Shown: piece by piece, positions 1 through 11,950 of the stretch
How positions within the stretch are numbered: position 1 is the stretch's first letter
Layout of the letters: each line of letters opens with the position of its first letter
NCBI RefSeq assembly: GCF_963662255.1
Contig: NC_085047.1
Location: 98,587,619 to 98,651,618, forward strand
DNA length: 64,000 bases
Source: Cinclus cinclus
Lineage: Eukaryota > Chordata > Aves > Passeriformes > Cinclidae
Direction: 5' to 3'
Translations under genes and position numbers: made by a program
Notes under the pieces: model-generated
Seen by the model: only the letters and a program-made list of their open reading frames with translations
Told to the model about the DNA's origin: nothing
Databases searched by the model: none

Positions 1-351
1 ATTTACATTCCATGCAGAAACACCAGAAAAAGGGATGATTCTCAGTTATTCAAGCAATCACATAACAAGTGATTATTATTTCTGAGCAGGTCTCTTCATT
101 AACCTGTTGGGTATTCCAGAACCAAGGCAAAACCAACTTGGTTTGCTGATACAATCTTCTAGGACAAGTAATTTCTGGGAGGCATCTCTCTCTCAGGAAT
201 GCCTGTGTGTACTTTAAAAGTAGGCCTGCTTATGCTGGAACCCATCTTCACTGGCAAGGGATGGCCAAAGACTCTGCTTCTGCTGCTGTAAAAATCAGTA
301 CTGAATTCATAAGGGATTTGCCACCAGCTGCCAGCATGCACAGCATCCTGA

Positions 352-389
352 GAATGTCTTATTCCAAGCAGAATGTCTTATTCCAAGCA
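352..389. repeat. 19-bp tandem duplication
   Basis: The unit gaatgtcttattccaagca occurs twice head to tail (352-370 and 371-389), perfectly conserved. This looks like a recent replication-slippage duplication in intronic DNA, with no functional sign. Confidence 0.9.
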
Positions 390-3300
390 GTCTGGACATG
401 TTACTGTTCCTTCAGCCTGAGTACTGTTTGTCAGCAGCCAAACCCAATGTTTGGAGACATTTGTAGACAGTAGGATTGAGGGTCATGATGGCCATTAATA
501 ACAAGGAGGCCGGGTAAAGCAAAAACACTTGAATGATGGAAGCTGAAAATATTGCTTAAATGCCTGGGTGGAGTGCTGTTCTCCTGTTTAGACTGTTTAC
601 ATCCAGCAAGTTTTGCTATATCCTGCTTTGGTGAATTACTCAGAATGTAATAACAATTGAAAAAAACACTTGTTTTACAATTTCTCCCCTTTTAAAGCAA
701 CGTTGACAGATATAAAAAAGGATAAAGATATATAAAACTCTTTTAAAGTGCATTAAATTTTACTGTGATATCATTATTGACCTTCAGAAGTCTGACAAGT
801 TGCTGAAACCCTCACTTAAGAGGTTGACTGATCCATCTAAATAAAATCTGAAGTTTAGACAGTAAAAACTCTATAGATTGGACTGAGTCCTAAAATACAA
901 GTTATTGAATCTCCAAACAGTCCTAGAAAAAATAAGTATCATTCCTTTTGGTTATGCCTTTGAAGCATAGACACCTGGTGGGGTGGGTGGGAAAGAGCAG
1001 TCTTGTGCACTAATTGTAGAGGGGTGGCACCTCTCCAGAGAAAGAAACCCCAGAAAGCTGCATCGTGGGGCAGTTCAGTGCACACCAGTGCTAAAGGAGA
1101 GGGTTTGGCAGGCAAGAGCTGCAGTGAAGCTTCCACTGTGCATCCCTGGTGATCAGCATGGTGGGCCTTTGCTTCCACCTCTGGGGCCTCCTGTGCCAGG
1201 CAAATCCCTGTCTTCTTTGATTGCAACCCACACACATGATCACATGGTGCTGCATGATTGTCAGGATTAATCTTGAGGAGTCTGATTTGCAAAAGGAGAT
1301 TTTCAGGTGGCACACACCCTGGGCAGGACCAACAACATGGTTCCTTCAGCTGTTACTTGTTCAGGTATGTGGGGGCTCCCAGGCTGGGACAGGGAAAACG
1401 CAAAATGTTTGGAATTAATTACTCTCCCAACTGCAACTGTGTTTACAAAAGGGATGCCGAAAGGATGGAAATGAAGTCTGCATTAAGGCAGCTGCATCTC
1501 CTCCATATGAAGTGTCTGGCAATCAGCTTCCCTGCTTCCCCTCCGGCATCCTGTGGCCTGGTCTTGTTGTGGTTTTCTCACAACAGTGCAGCTGGACTGG
1601 TTACTAAAAAAACCCACTACAAACCCCCCAAAATAAACAGAAGGAAGGCATTCCTTTCAGGCATGAGGACTAGGGACCTGTCTGGGTTGGGTGCGTGCTC
1701 CCAGCCTTTTGCTAGCACACCCATGGTCACAGTGTTTGTCCTGGACCAGCTGCCCAGAAATGGAATACACTCTCTTTACAGAATAAACTTGCTGTGAAAG
1801 GCATGTCGAGGGAGGTTAACTCTGACTTCAGGTGACATGGAGGCCACTGCTCAAGGAAGGTGGTGGGGCCTCAATTTTGATGCGAGCATAGCAGGCTCAC
1901 CCCTATGCAGACAAGCAGCACAAAGCCTTACATTTTTCTTTCCAGAGCTAACTCGTCAGCTGAAAGCTGGGCAATACTGTTCCCTCTAACTCCTGAGGCT
2001 GGAGGAGATGCTGATACTGCTGCTTCCCACAGGAAAAGAGCCACCTTTCAACCACTTGTCCAGGCTGATGGCCCCCACGGCACAAACCAGCAATCCTGGT
2101 TGTTCATTCCCTCTGCTGTCATGCATTAAGAGTCTGCTCAGCAAGTACCTGAGTGGAAGATGATCTTTAATAACTCAGAAGGGCAGAGAAAAGTATACCA
2201 GAACCAACCAAGACCAGAAAACCTGACAAGTAAGACACCACATGCTGCTATTTGGGCTATTTTTGCCTAACATTTGCTGATGGCCATTAGTAAGGGCAGA
2301 TATGCCTTTCCTTTCACTCTGCTAACACAACCTCTTCAGAACGTGACTCCTTCCAATTTCCTGGACCCTTACTGACCAACCCAAGTTTTTCCTAAAGGAA
2401 GGACAGAAATGCAGATTCTATTGTTTGAGAAGTGCTGGGGTCTTTTCCCCTCACAGGGTGCTCCTATAATATTTTCAAAGTGGAGAGTGCATGTAAAACA
2501 TCTCTATAACTCAGAATAAGACAGTGAGATATAGGAGAGAAAGGATAAAAGCAGATGGGTGTATGTTTGAAACATCTGAAAAAGAAAAAATGAATTAAAA
2601 TTAGGAGAATCAGCATAGTGATTTCTAAAAATAGTTAACCAGATAGCATGAGCTAGGCTGAAAACCAGGAAGTAGATAAATTCAAGCAATGATGAATAAA
2701 TACAAAATGCTGATGTTTACTGTGGCAACTAGTGAGCCCTAAAAGGCAAAGTGCACAAAGAAAACCCTTCAGAATAATAATAAAGTATGTCCCCAAACCT
2801 ACTAACTGAATGGAGAATAAATGCAACCATGCAAGGTAGACACACAAGAAAATCCCTGAACAGAATTGTAATAGCAGAATATAGTATTATCTTGAAATGC
2901 TCAACTGATGCAGCTGTGTAATTATTAGAAACAAAGGTTAGCTGAAATAAAACACAGCAAGGTAATATTAGAAAAAATACTGTTTGAAAGATTCTCTGTT
3001 TGGCAACAGAGAATGTAGTGGAACAAAGACCAACTCTGGGTTAAGGATTTGTATCCATCACCTAAAGGACACACTCCTTTCTCAAAGCACTGCACCGAAG
3101 AACATTGGTGGAACTCTGAAAGTGCAACTGCAAAGATCTACAAAGTCTGGGTGACACAGCAAAATTCTGGCTTTGGTGAATTAACAAAGCAATTTATCAT
3201 TGTTAAAATCTGCTACATGTGAGGGGAAAAAAATAGTGAGAAAAAAAATAAAAAGCAAAAATGTATTTTAACTTTCAGAAGAACTTCTAAAGAGAAACAT

Positions 3301-3845
3301 TCAGCAGAGACTACCAAAGCCATCATACATGTAAGGGATGAAAGATGAAAGCTCTTAGTACACCAAAAATTTGTGAGAGACGAAATGAAAATGCAGGATG
3401 TGGTTAGCCTTCTCTGATGCAGGACAGCACCTCACAGGCCCTATGAAGATCAATATCTGGCAAACACACTGAAAAGCAGGGCAGGTTTTGCACAGAATTA
3501 TGCTGCTTTGCACACTTATCTGCATGAATAACTACAGAAGAAAAACATGGCAAAGCAGTGATTGACTAACTGCAATGCAACCAAATGTAATGCATTAATA
3601 GGACAGTGCAAGAAAGATTTTTCCCCAAAGGTGGCTGTAAAAATCATTAAATATCTTCCTTAATGACTCCTCCTGCATGTGGCCTCAGTCATATATCAAG
3701 TAATTCTTGTAGCAAATGAAAAGTTTGGTACTTTCAATGTAATAATACAGGAAGCCACTGGATATATCAAACCAATGAGTTAGGGCACATTCAGTTTTAG
3801 AAAGATTAATACGAAAATTTCCCATCACCAATTTTAAATCAAGAA

Positions 3846-3872
3846 AATAATAATAATAATAATAATAATAAT
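3846..3872. repeat. (AAT)n microsatellite
   Basis: Nine uninterrupted AAT units form a trinucleotide microsatellite in the intron downstream of ARHGAP6 exon 3. It is probably length-polymorphic. Confidence 0.95.
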
Positions 3873-4806
3873 TATGTATTTTAAGTCATCAACAAATAAA
3901 AATTGAAAGTACTTTCTTCTTGACAGCTATCGAAACTAACTTGGAAATGGGGATGTTAGTTTTTTCAGTGGAATTTCAGAGTTCCGTTCTTCTTCTAAAC
4001 TAGAATAAAAGTGAGGAGGACATCAAAGTAACCAGGTCACTTCCTCTGTCACAAATTCCTGCATTTGTGTGCACGTTTGTGAAACTGAGATATCAATACT
4101 GAGTTTTACAACCATTTTTCCAGAACTTTTCCAGAAGTGAACACAAAATTAGATACACAATTACCTACAAGCAATTTCACAGACACATTCCAGTGTCTCA
4201 GTATTTAGACTTAGTTCAAATGGTTCCAAATTACAGGTCAAGTTCAGGTCTTGGATTAGGGCCCAGCCCTTAAAGCTGATTAGTGTCCAAACAAAAGAGT
4301 ACTACCATATCTGTAAATCCTTGTCACATGGAGTTCATTGAAATCCAACTGATCAGCAGCACTGAAGCATTTATATATTTGAAACAATGGCTATTTTCCT
4401 AAGGTTAAAGAATGAAAAAACACACCAACTGACTTGCTTGGGCAGTGCTGGGTTTTTGTGCTTTGTAAATTGAGAGTAATGCAGGTAAAGAACTGGAACA
4501 TGTTATACAGACCACATTCTGCATTGGATGGTGAAAATGGGGAGAAAGAACATTGGAGAAAAGATGCAGTCCTTTAAGTCTTCCTTTTTTTTCCCCTCAG
4601 GAAAAATAAACCAAAACCTTTCAGTTGAAGAGATCTGAGTTATACTAAAGTCAAACAGAAAAGATAAAACACACTTTTAAACTTGAAAATAAATACCTAG
4701 ACAGTATATCAGCTCAACAACATTCTACTTCAAAGAGTCTGTATCAGACTAAGGAAATCTCATATACAAAACTAAGACCTGATCACTAAATATGTTCTAA
4801 TTTTAC

Positions 4807-4878
4807 CTTTGTCTCTGTTCTTCTCCTTTCCTAAAGAGTCCAGTTTCTTTCTTAATGACTTCTTCCTCTTTTGTCCAT
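4807..4878 (-). CDS. ARHGAP6: ARHGAP6 coding exon 3 (72 bp)
   Basis: This internal exon encodes part of the Rho GTPase-activating protein ARHGAP6, which stimulates GTP hydrolysis by Rho-family GTPases and affects actin organisation. On the minus strand a polypyrimidine tract ending TCTTACAG precedes ATGGACAAAAG, and the exon ends GACAAAG before a GTAAAA donor. Taken with the G left over from the exon at 23294-23453, it reads [24 protein letters not shown], a very basic segment N-terminal to the RhoGAP domain. From memory the mammalian protein has KEKNKDK here, so K to R is the only difference I see. The exon is 72 bp, enters with the last two bases of a codon and leaves one base, so it preserves the frame. 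An overlapping minus-strand frame that continues into the intron is a shadow. Confidence 0.93.
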
Positions 4879-6211
4879 CTGTAAGAGGCAAAAAAAGAAA
4901 ACAAAAAAGGGAAATAAGTGAAGAGAATTAACCGTGAACAAGCTGCTGCACAAGCTGTAGGAACATGGAGTGAGATGGTCACAGCACTGGGGATCAGGAA
5001 GGGTGGGAGGCATATTTCACAAAGGCTGGGGACCATCACAGTCCTCCAGCCCAAAGGAGTGTGGCTTTGCTCACCCGAACACTGAGGCTGTACTGGGGAA
5101 CACAAATTTATCCCCTGCATGCTGCTGGGCACATTTACACATGTGTGGTCACTGAAGAGCTACCAATGGAAGTTTTTTGCTGGATGCTCTTGACAGTAAC
5201 GCAACATAAACCTAAAAGATACTGGATAGCCTTCATCCATGGACACAAAACTGTGATTCAGGTGTGGAGCTAAAGGTGGTATTTGGCAAGCGAGGATTAC
5301 TAACATCCAGGATAAAGTTCTGCATACCAGCCACACCAGCTGGGTGATGGCTGACCACCTTCACATGACCCATCTGAACTTGTATTGGAACCTGGCAGTT
5401 GGGTACAGCATGTCCAGATTGGTACAGATGGATTAGAGCCTCAGAGAAATTTTTGTTCTGATGACCGATATATCGTCCAAGTTTTCAAGAAGGTATTAAG
5501 GACCAAAGGTTTTAAGCAATACCAGAGGCAGGTTGGTTCTTGAAGCAATAACATCAAAAGGCTGGCTATCATTATTTCCTTCAGCAGCATATTTTGTATT
5601 GAAAAGTCAACGTAACAGAATTTTATTTATTATGCCTCAACAAATACAAGGGATTAAGTCAGGGGCCTGCTTTAACCTGTAGTTTTTGGATTTTTCAAAT
5701 TCCAAAGCAATATAAAGGGTCTACAGAGACTGATATGCTAATGCAGACACTGCTCTAGACAAAGCTTAATGAATGTACCTTTTCCCTTATTAGTTTTTAA
5801 TATAGCAAAAACTCAAAAACGAGCATACCATATCCATTTCACTTTCAGGGCAAGAGAGACACCAAGTAATCTCTCTCAACACATGTTTCTAGTTTTGTAA
5901 GCCAGTGTCTTAAGTGGTTTTTGTAGCAAGGAACATACCACGAAAGAGCAAAGTGGATCTTTGTTTATGAACTCTCATCTTTGCAATTAGGGGTCATGAG
6001 AGAACACAAGCTATTTCTCCATACTTTTCCATCAAATCCTACTGAAAACCAAGTCCAGAACATTACCCAACAGACTTCTCAACAAATTCTGACTTTTTTA
6101 TAGCCAATTAATATCCTTTTAATTTAAAGGCAGCATTTTTTTCACTTTTTATAATGGTGGTTGTACTGAATCCCCTTGCACACTTGCCCTGTGCAGTTAT
6201 TTCCAGGATAC

Positions 6212-6795
6212 CACAGAATCACAGAATGGTTACAGTTGAAAGGGATCTCTAGTCCCTTCCTAGATCACCTAGTCCAAACACTCCCCCAGTGCAGAGTGAC
6301 CTGGAATTTGTCCACATGGGTTTGGAATGCCTCCAGAGAGGGAGACTGGGCAACCTGTTTCAGTGCTCTGACCTCCTTAATGTAAACAAGTTCCTCATTA
6401 TGTTGAGGGGAAAATTCTTGTGTTTTAGTTTATGGCCATTGCTCCTTGTCCTGTTGCTGGGCACCACTGAAAAGAGTCTGGCACCATCCTCTTGGCACCC
6501 ACCTTCGGGATATTTATATGGAATGATGAGGTCTTCTCAGGTCTAAACAGGCCCAGGTCCCTTAGTGTCTCCAGACCCCTCATCATCTTTGCAGACATTT
6601 GTTGGACTCTCACCAGTAAATGATTGTCTTTTTTGTGCTGAGGAGCCCACAGCTGGACACAGCACTCTGGATGTGGCTTCTCTGAGGGTGAGAAAATGGG
6701 CAGGATCACCTCCCTTGATCTGCTGGCAAAGCTCTTCCTGACGCACCTCCAGGATACCAGCAGCCCTTCTGGATGGAAGGGTTCCTAGCACTCAC
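6212..6795 (-). mobile_element. CR1 LINE fragment, 5'-truncated
   Basis: The left edge, cacagaatcacagaatgg, is the reverse complement of the CR1 3' end (attctgtgattctgtg). It is followed by the typical complement of the CR1 3' region (gatctctagtcc, ccattgctccttgtcctgt, cagctggacacagcactc, ctgctggcaaagctcttcc). The element therefore runs on the minus strand and is truncated at its 5' side near 6795. About 580 bp remain, covering the C-terminal end of the reverse-transcriptase ORF and the 3' UTR. It is degraded and not mobile. Open frames across it (6289-6546 plus; 6425-6709 and 6543-6791 minus) are relics or shadows. The right boundary is approximate. Confidence 0.9.
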
Positions 6796-9700
6796 AACTC
6801 AGATAGTCCATTCCTGCCTCAAGATACAATTGCCATGTGTTGGTTATGTTAACTCCCCATTTCCCACACCTGCACCAAAATAAGGCTGACAACGTGGATA
6901 AGGTACTCTGGAGGAGAGTTCAGCAATATAATGGTGGTAATTCATTGCCTGATATGGTCTGTGATTAGATTTTCCTTTTTTCTTGGCCACATGACAAGGC
7001 TATAACTCAAAATCATATTCTGATTGATGAAAAGCCCAGACTTTTCACACCTTCTGACAGTTCCTGTTGCTAAGATTGAGTTTTTAAAAGAAATTCTTTC
7101 ACCTCTTGGCAATATGAATAGTTGGTAGCCTGCTTACATACACCTGACAGTATAGCTTGTTTTTATAAGGTTCCCTGCTACCATTGTGTTCTGGCTTTAT
7201 ATCTATAAAACAATTTTCAAATTATTTTCCATGCTATAAATTCAAATTTATGTTTCACAGGCTGTCTTTGACAGATGACTAGAATTTCTCTGAAGTCACA
7301 GAGCCTTATTCACCAAAAGCCCATTTACTGATATTCTGACATCCCACTGAAGTCCTCTAAGACATAAAAACAGGAGAGAAAGAATCAAAATTGACGTAAA
7401 ATGCAGTATTTTGCTATGATCATTTACATTTTACCCCATGGCAAAAAGAGTTGCATATGAAAATATGGCTGAGAAAAATCTCAGTAAAAAGCTAAAGCTT
7501 AGAAGATCTGCCAAGAGGTCTCAGGTCAGTTCAAGTTCTCCTCCTCCCCAGCAAAAGACATGATAAATTACAGTCTATACACTGTACATATAAATATGTT
7601 TTCAAATTACTGTTAATACAGGGCACATCAGGCATGAATGTTGCTGAAATATTCAAAATGTGTTTAAAGACTTATGCAACTCCAGCAGTTTTACATATTA
7701 AATTAACCCAATTCACAATAATAACGCTTCGTACTTATTAGCTGCAGTGTGGTTTTGAGAATATAATTATTATCCAAAACATTCTTGAGAAACAAGCAAA
7801 GCATTATTACCCACACTTAATACCTACTGTATGTATTTTAATTAATTAGCAAATACTTGTGCAAAATAGTATTGTAGCAATCTGAAGTGCTATTAGGTGG
7901 ATTGCTATTTTTAATTTCCACTTTGGGAAAGTTTAAACCATATAGTGATAAAGCTTTTGGGCTGTTATCTATCTTTCTGTGTATGTAATTGTCAATTTAT
8001 GTCTTCTTTCTGTAGATCAACAATACACTGCTCCTTCAACAAATTCCACTCAAGACCATAAGCAGGACTAGAGAAGCACTCAAACGACAACTGTCACACT
8101 GAAGGAAGCTGCATTTTTTTTCCTTTGCTAAATCATTCTGTTCTTCCTGAAGGACACCGGTGAAAGTACCTGTGCAGATCAAGTTTGTTTGTCAGAAATG
8201 GACTTGATCTGTTCAGTACTTACTAATTTATATGTTTGCTGCATTTTTCACTGCAATGCATTTATGTATTAAGACTAGCACAATGAATATTTAAAAGACC
8301 AAGAGTCTAGAATCAGACCCCTGAGTGCACATTAAATTGCTACATGACCTGTTTTTCCAAAGTGGTGAGCACTTCCAGGTTTAGTTAATGCTAAAAAAGA
8401 CTTTTCTATTTGAAAAATTAGATCATCTTTTTAGGACTCTGTCAGTGAACCACACAGCCTACAAAACAGAAGATTGTTTGTACTAATCTACTGACTTTTG
8501 AAAAGAATTGAACAATTTGACTTCTAAGATTATCAAAACATAAATATTTCAGGTTAAAGTTGAAATTCACCTGCAGTGTCATCACTAACACCATTTTTTC
8601 ACCATCTATACTAACAAATCCCAGATTTTCTACAGACCATTTGAGGGCTTAGATTTCTCTCTAATTGAGACCATGGTTCTACAAACAAGGTGATAAGAAG
8701 TCATTTTCACACTGAGGATATATGAACTTCAGCTTTAACATGAAAATAAAGAGAACTATGTAAGTTTTTAAAATTAATATTCTGTTGCTTTGCAGAAGAC
8801 CACCTATGACTTCTATGACTGAAAAAGATGGAATGCACACTAAATCCTGTTACTCTTTACTTCCAGTACTTCTTTATTCAATTTTTATTTATGGAAATGA
8901 ACAGTCTATTTGGAAGTAGAAGTGTTCATCAGCATAAGCTGAGGCATCACATATTAGGTAGTGGGAATTAGCTCATAATTATACAGTTTGTGGCACACTA
9001 AGTCAATACCCAGGAAGTCTTAGCCAACAGTTTCAAACTATGTCACTTGATAGTCATTATCCTGTGAAACCCTAATCCAATATACTTTTCATAATTAATA
9101 AATTATGCAGTAAAATGGTACAACAGCATCCAAGCTTTTAGGGGGACACTAAATAGTGGGACCCTATTACAGTATTAGGCTTCAGATAATGAAAAAAAAT
9201 CCTCTCAAATATGCTTGAAGTGAACCCGTAACAAGAACAGGATTCTTCAGCACTTCCCTTATACATGGGTGGGTAGATTATCTGTAAGAATGATATTCCT
9301 TTTATGTTACTTAGAGGCAGGGACAATTTTTATTACTCAGAAACATAATTCACAAATTCATACAAATCACTTAAACTAATTTAACTCAGTGGGCTTTCGA
9401 CATAAGAGATGAAGTCCTGATGACAGGGCTGTAGAACAAAGATAACTTCCCTCCCCATTTATTGGCAAGTTCCTTTGCTTGAGAGAAATGAGTTTCTTGT
9501 CCATTTAGGGAAGAATATTTGTCAAATTCCACAATTAAGGGTTATTTTCACACAGTATAAAAAGAGGACCTATCTCAGTGATTATTACCAGACCTGTAGC
9601 CCAATTATCAAAGCAGAAACGGATAAAAAGGTTGATATTGTGAGATTTCTAAACTACTTTGTAGTAATTCTAATTCTATTTATGGCCATTTTTCTTAATA

Positions 9701-11460
9701 ACCACTAGTAATTTGATCTAACAGCACTTCCAGAAAAAAAAAATCAGAATATATCTTCTAAGATTGCAATCAATTATGTCTTGAAAATTACTACCAATGG
9801 CATCACAAAGCACAAAGTCAGACCTCTCTTGAGCACTCATTGGTTCACTTCACTCATCCAGAGAAACTCATTTCCCAAGTGCCAGCCTGTGTGCTAAATG
9901 TCAAGCTGCAGTCTCTCTGGCCTGTGCAATACTGCAAGTAATTGAGAGTGTCAATCAGAAAACACTGCTAAATTCTGTTGAATTTAGAGCACAATAAAGG
10001 CAAGGCTGCACTTCATTCATTGAAAGCTGCACACTGTGGTGGCAGCCACTTCTTTGGGTTACTATATAAAGCAAATTTACTTCTGAATATGCACTTGGGG
10101 CTGCTCTGCTGAAGAAGAGGGTGCTGGTTTTACTTAGCCATTTCTGTGACTATAAATGTCCATCTTGAAATATTTATTTTTAAAAACTTGTTGAAACGCC
10201 CTGTACCCATGCAGTAGCTTCCAAAGCACTGCCAGCTGCAACGCAGATGGAAGATAAAAAACCAGAGAAAGAGGATTTTGGTACATAAAGCAGTATGGAA
10301 AAGGGAAGGCTTAGCCTTCAGGTATTTCTTATCAGTCTCACTCTTTGTCTCAGCCATACACACACATGACCTCCATCAGTGATGCAGATGACTGTATTAA
10401 TTCAGAAGCCTTGGACCATTATCCCATTTTTCCTTATGGCCTATGTTCCATGATATATTTTACCTTGACTTAAATCAGCATTTCTTTATACTTATCAGCT
10501 GGCAACTGATGGAAGAAAGGTCATAATCATTCAAGAATATTCCACAGCTACAGTCATGACCTTCCAGGTGACATCTGCCTCAGAGATGCTCACCTCAGCC
10601 CACAGCACCAGGTTCAGGCTTCTTGCCAAAGGCACCACACACCCAACAGAAGAAGCTTTCCTCTTACGTGCTGCTCCCCCTGATGCAGCAAACAAGCTTG
10701 AGATTCCCCTTTCTGAGAAGTTCCTGAAGAACATGCTTATGGCAGAAAAAACAGCATGAAAAGGGCAGATCTGAAGTCAAAGCCAGTTTTTCAGGAGAAG
10801 GGACATGTCTCCCCGCTGGGCCGTGCACAGGGGGACAGGGCTGGAGCACTGCAGCCCTGTGGCCAGAGGCACCACCTGACCCAAACCCTTCTCAGGGCAG
10901 GGTGAGAAACCAGGAGAGCTGTGGGGAAAGTCAGCTGTGCAGGAAAGAACACTCTCAGCAGCACACAGTGCATTCAGTACAACAACCTGACTGAGAAAAC
11001 CCACAACCATCAGATTGTTAAACAATTAAAAGTGTGCTTTTAATTCACTTCTTCCACAGCCCAGCAGACTCTTCAGTAACCTGTGGTTAGTGCATCTTCT
11101 TCAGACCCAGGCTTCAGTCCCTCTGGGATAAGGCACTACTAATTGCTAAATGGAACACAGATGAATTACAAAGTCCAGCTGCACAGGTTTAAGTAATTCA
11201 GCTGCTGGGAGTTTAAAAGCTGCACTATACACAATTTCTTTACTGTTGAACAGTAAGAATTTGGTCATACTGGTAGACAAATTAAATTATTTATCTAGGA
11301 AGTATTCACAAGTTTCTGTGGAACTCGTCTAAAGGCAAAACTGATGGAAATCTTACCTACTTCAAAAGAAAGCTGCATCCGTACAGGAACTACAGTTTTA
11401 TTAATCAAATAACAGTTCACAATAACCTCCTGTGGTTCTGATACAAACTCAAAAATAAAA

Positions 11461-11508
11461 CCAAAAAAACAAAACAAAACAAAACAAACAAACAAACAAA
11501 AAAAACCT
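11461..11508. repeat. (CAAA)n / A-rich simple repeat
   Basis: Irregular caaaa and caaa units with A runs. It could be an A-rich tail or simple slippage. A similar tract lies about 400 bp away at 11870-11950 in the same orientation, but no retroposed body was recognised upstream of either. Confidence 0.85.
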
Positions 11509-11869
11509 ACCAAGCCTAGAAAATTTGCTTGCCAGGTACTAATATATTTTTTTATACACATCTGTTGTTACTGTACAGCTATTCAGAATGCAAAGGTGAT
11601 ATATCAATTTATACTAGCATGAGCAGTAGACTGAGGTGTCTTTTATGAAAACAAATCTGAAAAGTGTAGTTACAAACTAGACTCAAATCTAGTAACTATT
11701 AGTTAATATTAGAAATAGTAACACTATTTCTATTGAAACCTATTTGCAAGGTCTAATTCTATCCGGAAAAGCCATGACCCAACTTGCTGAACAAAAAATG
11801 CTGTTGGAAAACATTGACTATAACTGCAGTGAGATAGGCATTAACCCTCATTCACGAAGAAACCCCACA

Positions 11870-11950
11870 AACAAAGAAACAAAAAAGCAAAACAAACAAA
11901 TAATAACAAACAAACAAACAAAACCTAACAAAAACCCAAGAACACCACCA
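11870..11950. repeat. (CAAA)n / A-rich simple repeat
   Basis: Degenerate repeats of acaa, caaa and aaac, with later cca units (accaccaccacaacc). It is low-complexity DNA. The open frame 11744-12013 across it owes its length to the stop-free repeat and is not a gene. Confidence 0.85.

Larger units (their letters stand above)
1..4806 (-). other. ARHGAP6: ARHGAP6 intron downstream of exon 3 (partial)
   Basis: This stretch follows the exon at 4807-4878 in the direction of transcription. It begins with a GTAAAA donor (complement of 4801-4806) and runs off the window. I looked for the next ARHGAP6 coding exon (expected residues EFIPQAFGMPLSQV) on the minus strand and did not see it. Contents are a 19-bp tandem duplication near 352, a perfect hairpin at 2991-3014, an (AAT)n repeat at 3846 and otherwise unique AT-rich DNA. 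A more GC-rich patch around 950-1800 carries overlapping open frames on both strands, including one of 179 codons. None resembles a known protein, and a frame of that length is expected by chance here. Confidence 0.85.

Noticed and set aside
1258..1797. 179-codon plus-strand open frame
   Set aside because: No recognisable domain or splice structure. A frame of this length is expected by chance in 64 kb.
4803..5132. 109-codon minus-strand frame overlapping ARHGAP6 exon 3
   Set aside because: It reads the exon in the wrong phase and runs through the splice acceptor into the intron.
8175..8211. 10-bp inverted repeat cagatcaagt/acttgatctg with 17-base loop
   Set aside because: Stem too short for a microRNA precursor and within chance expectation.
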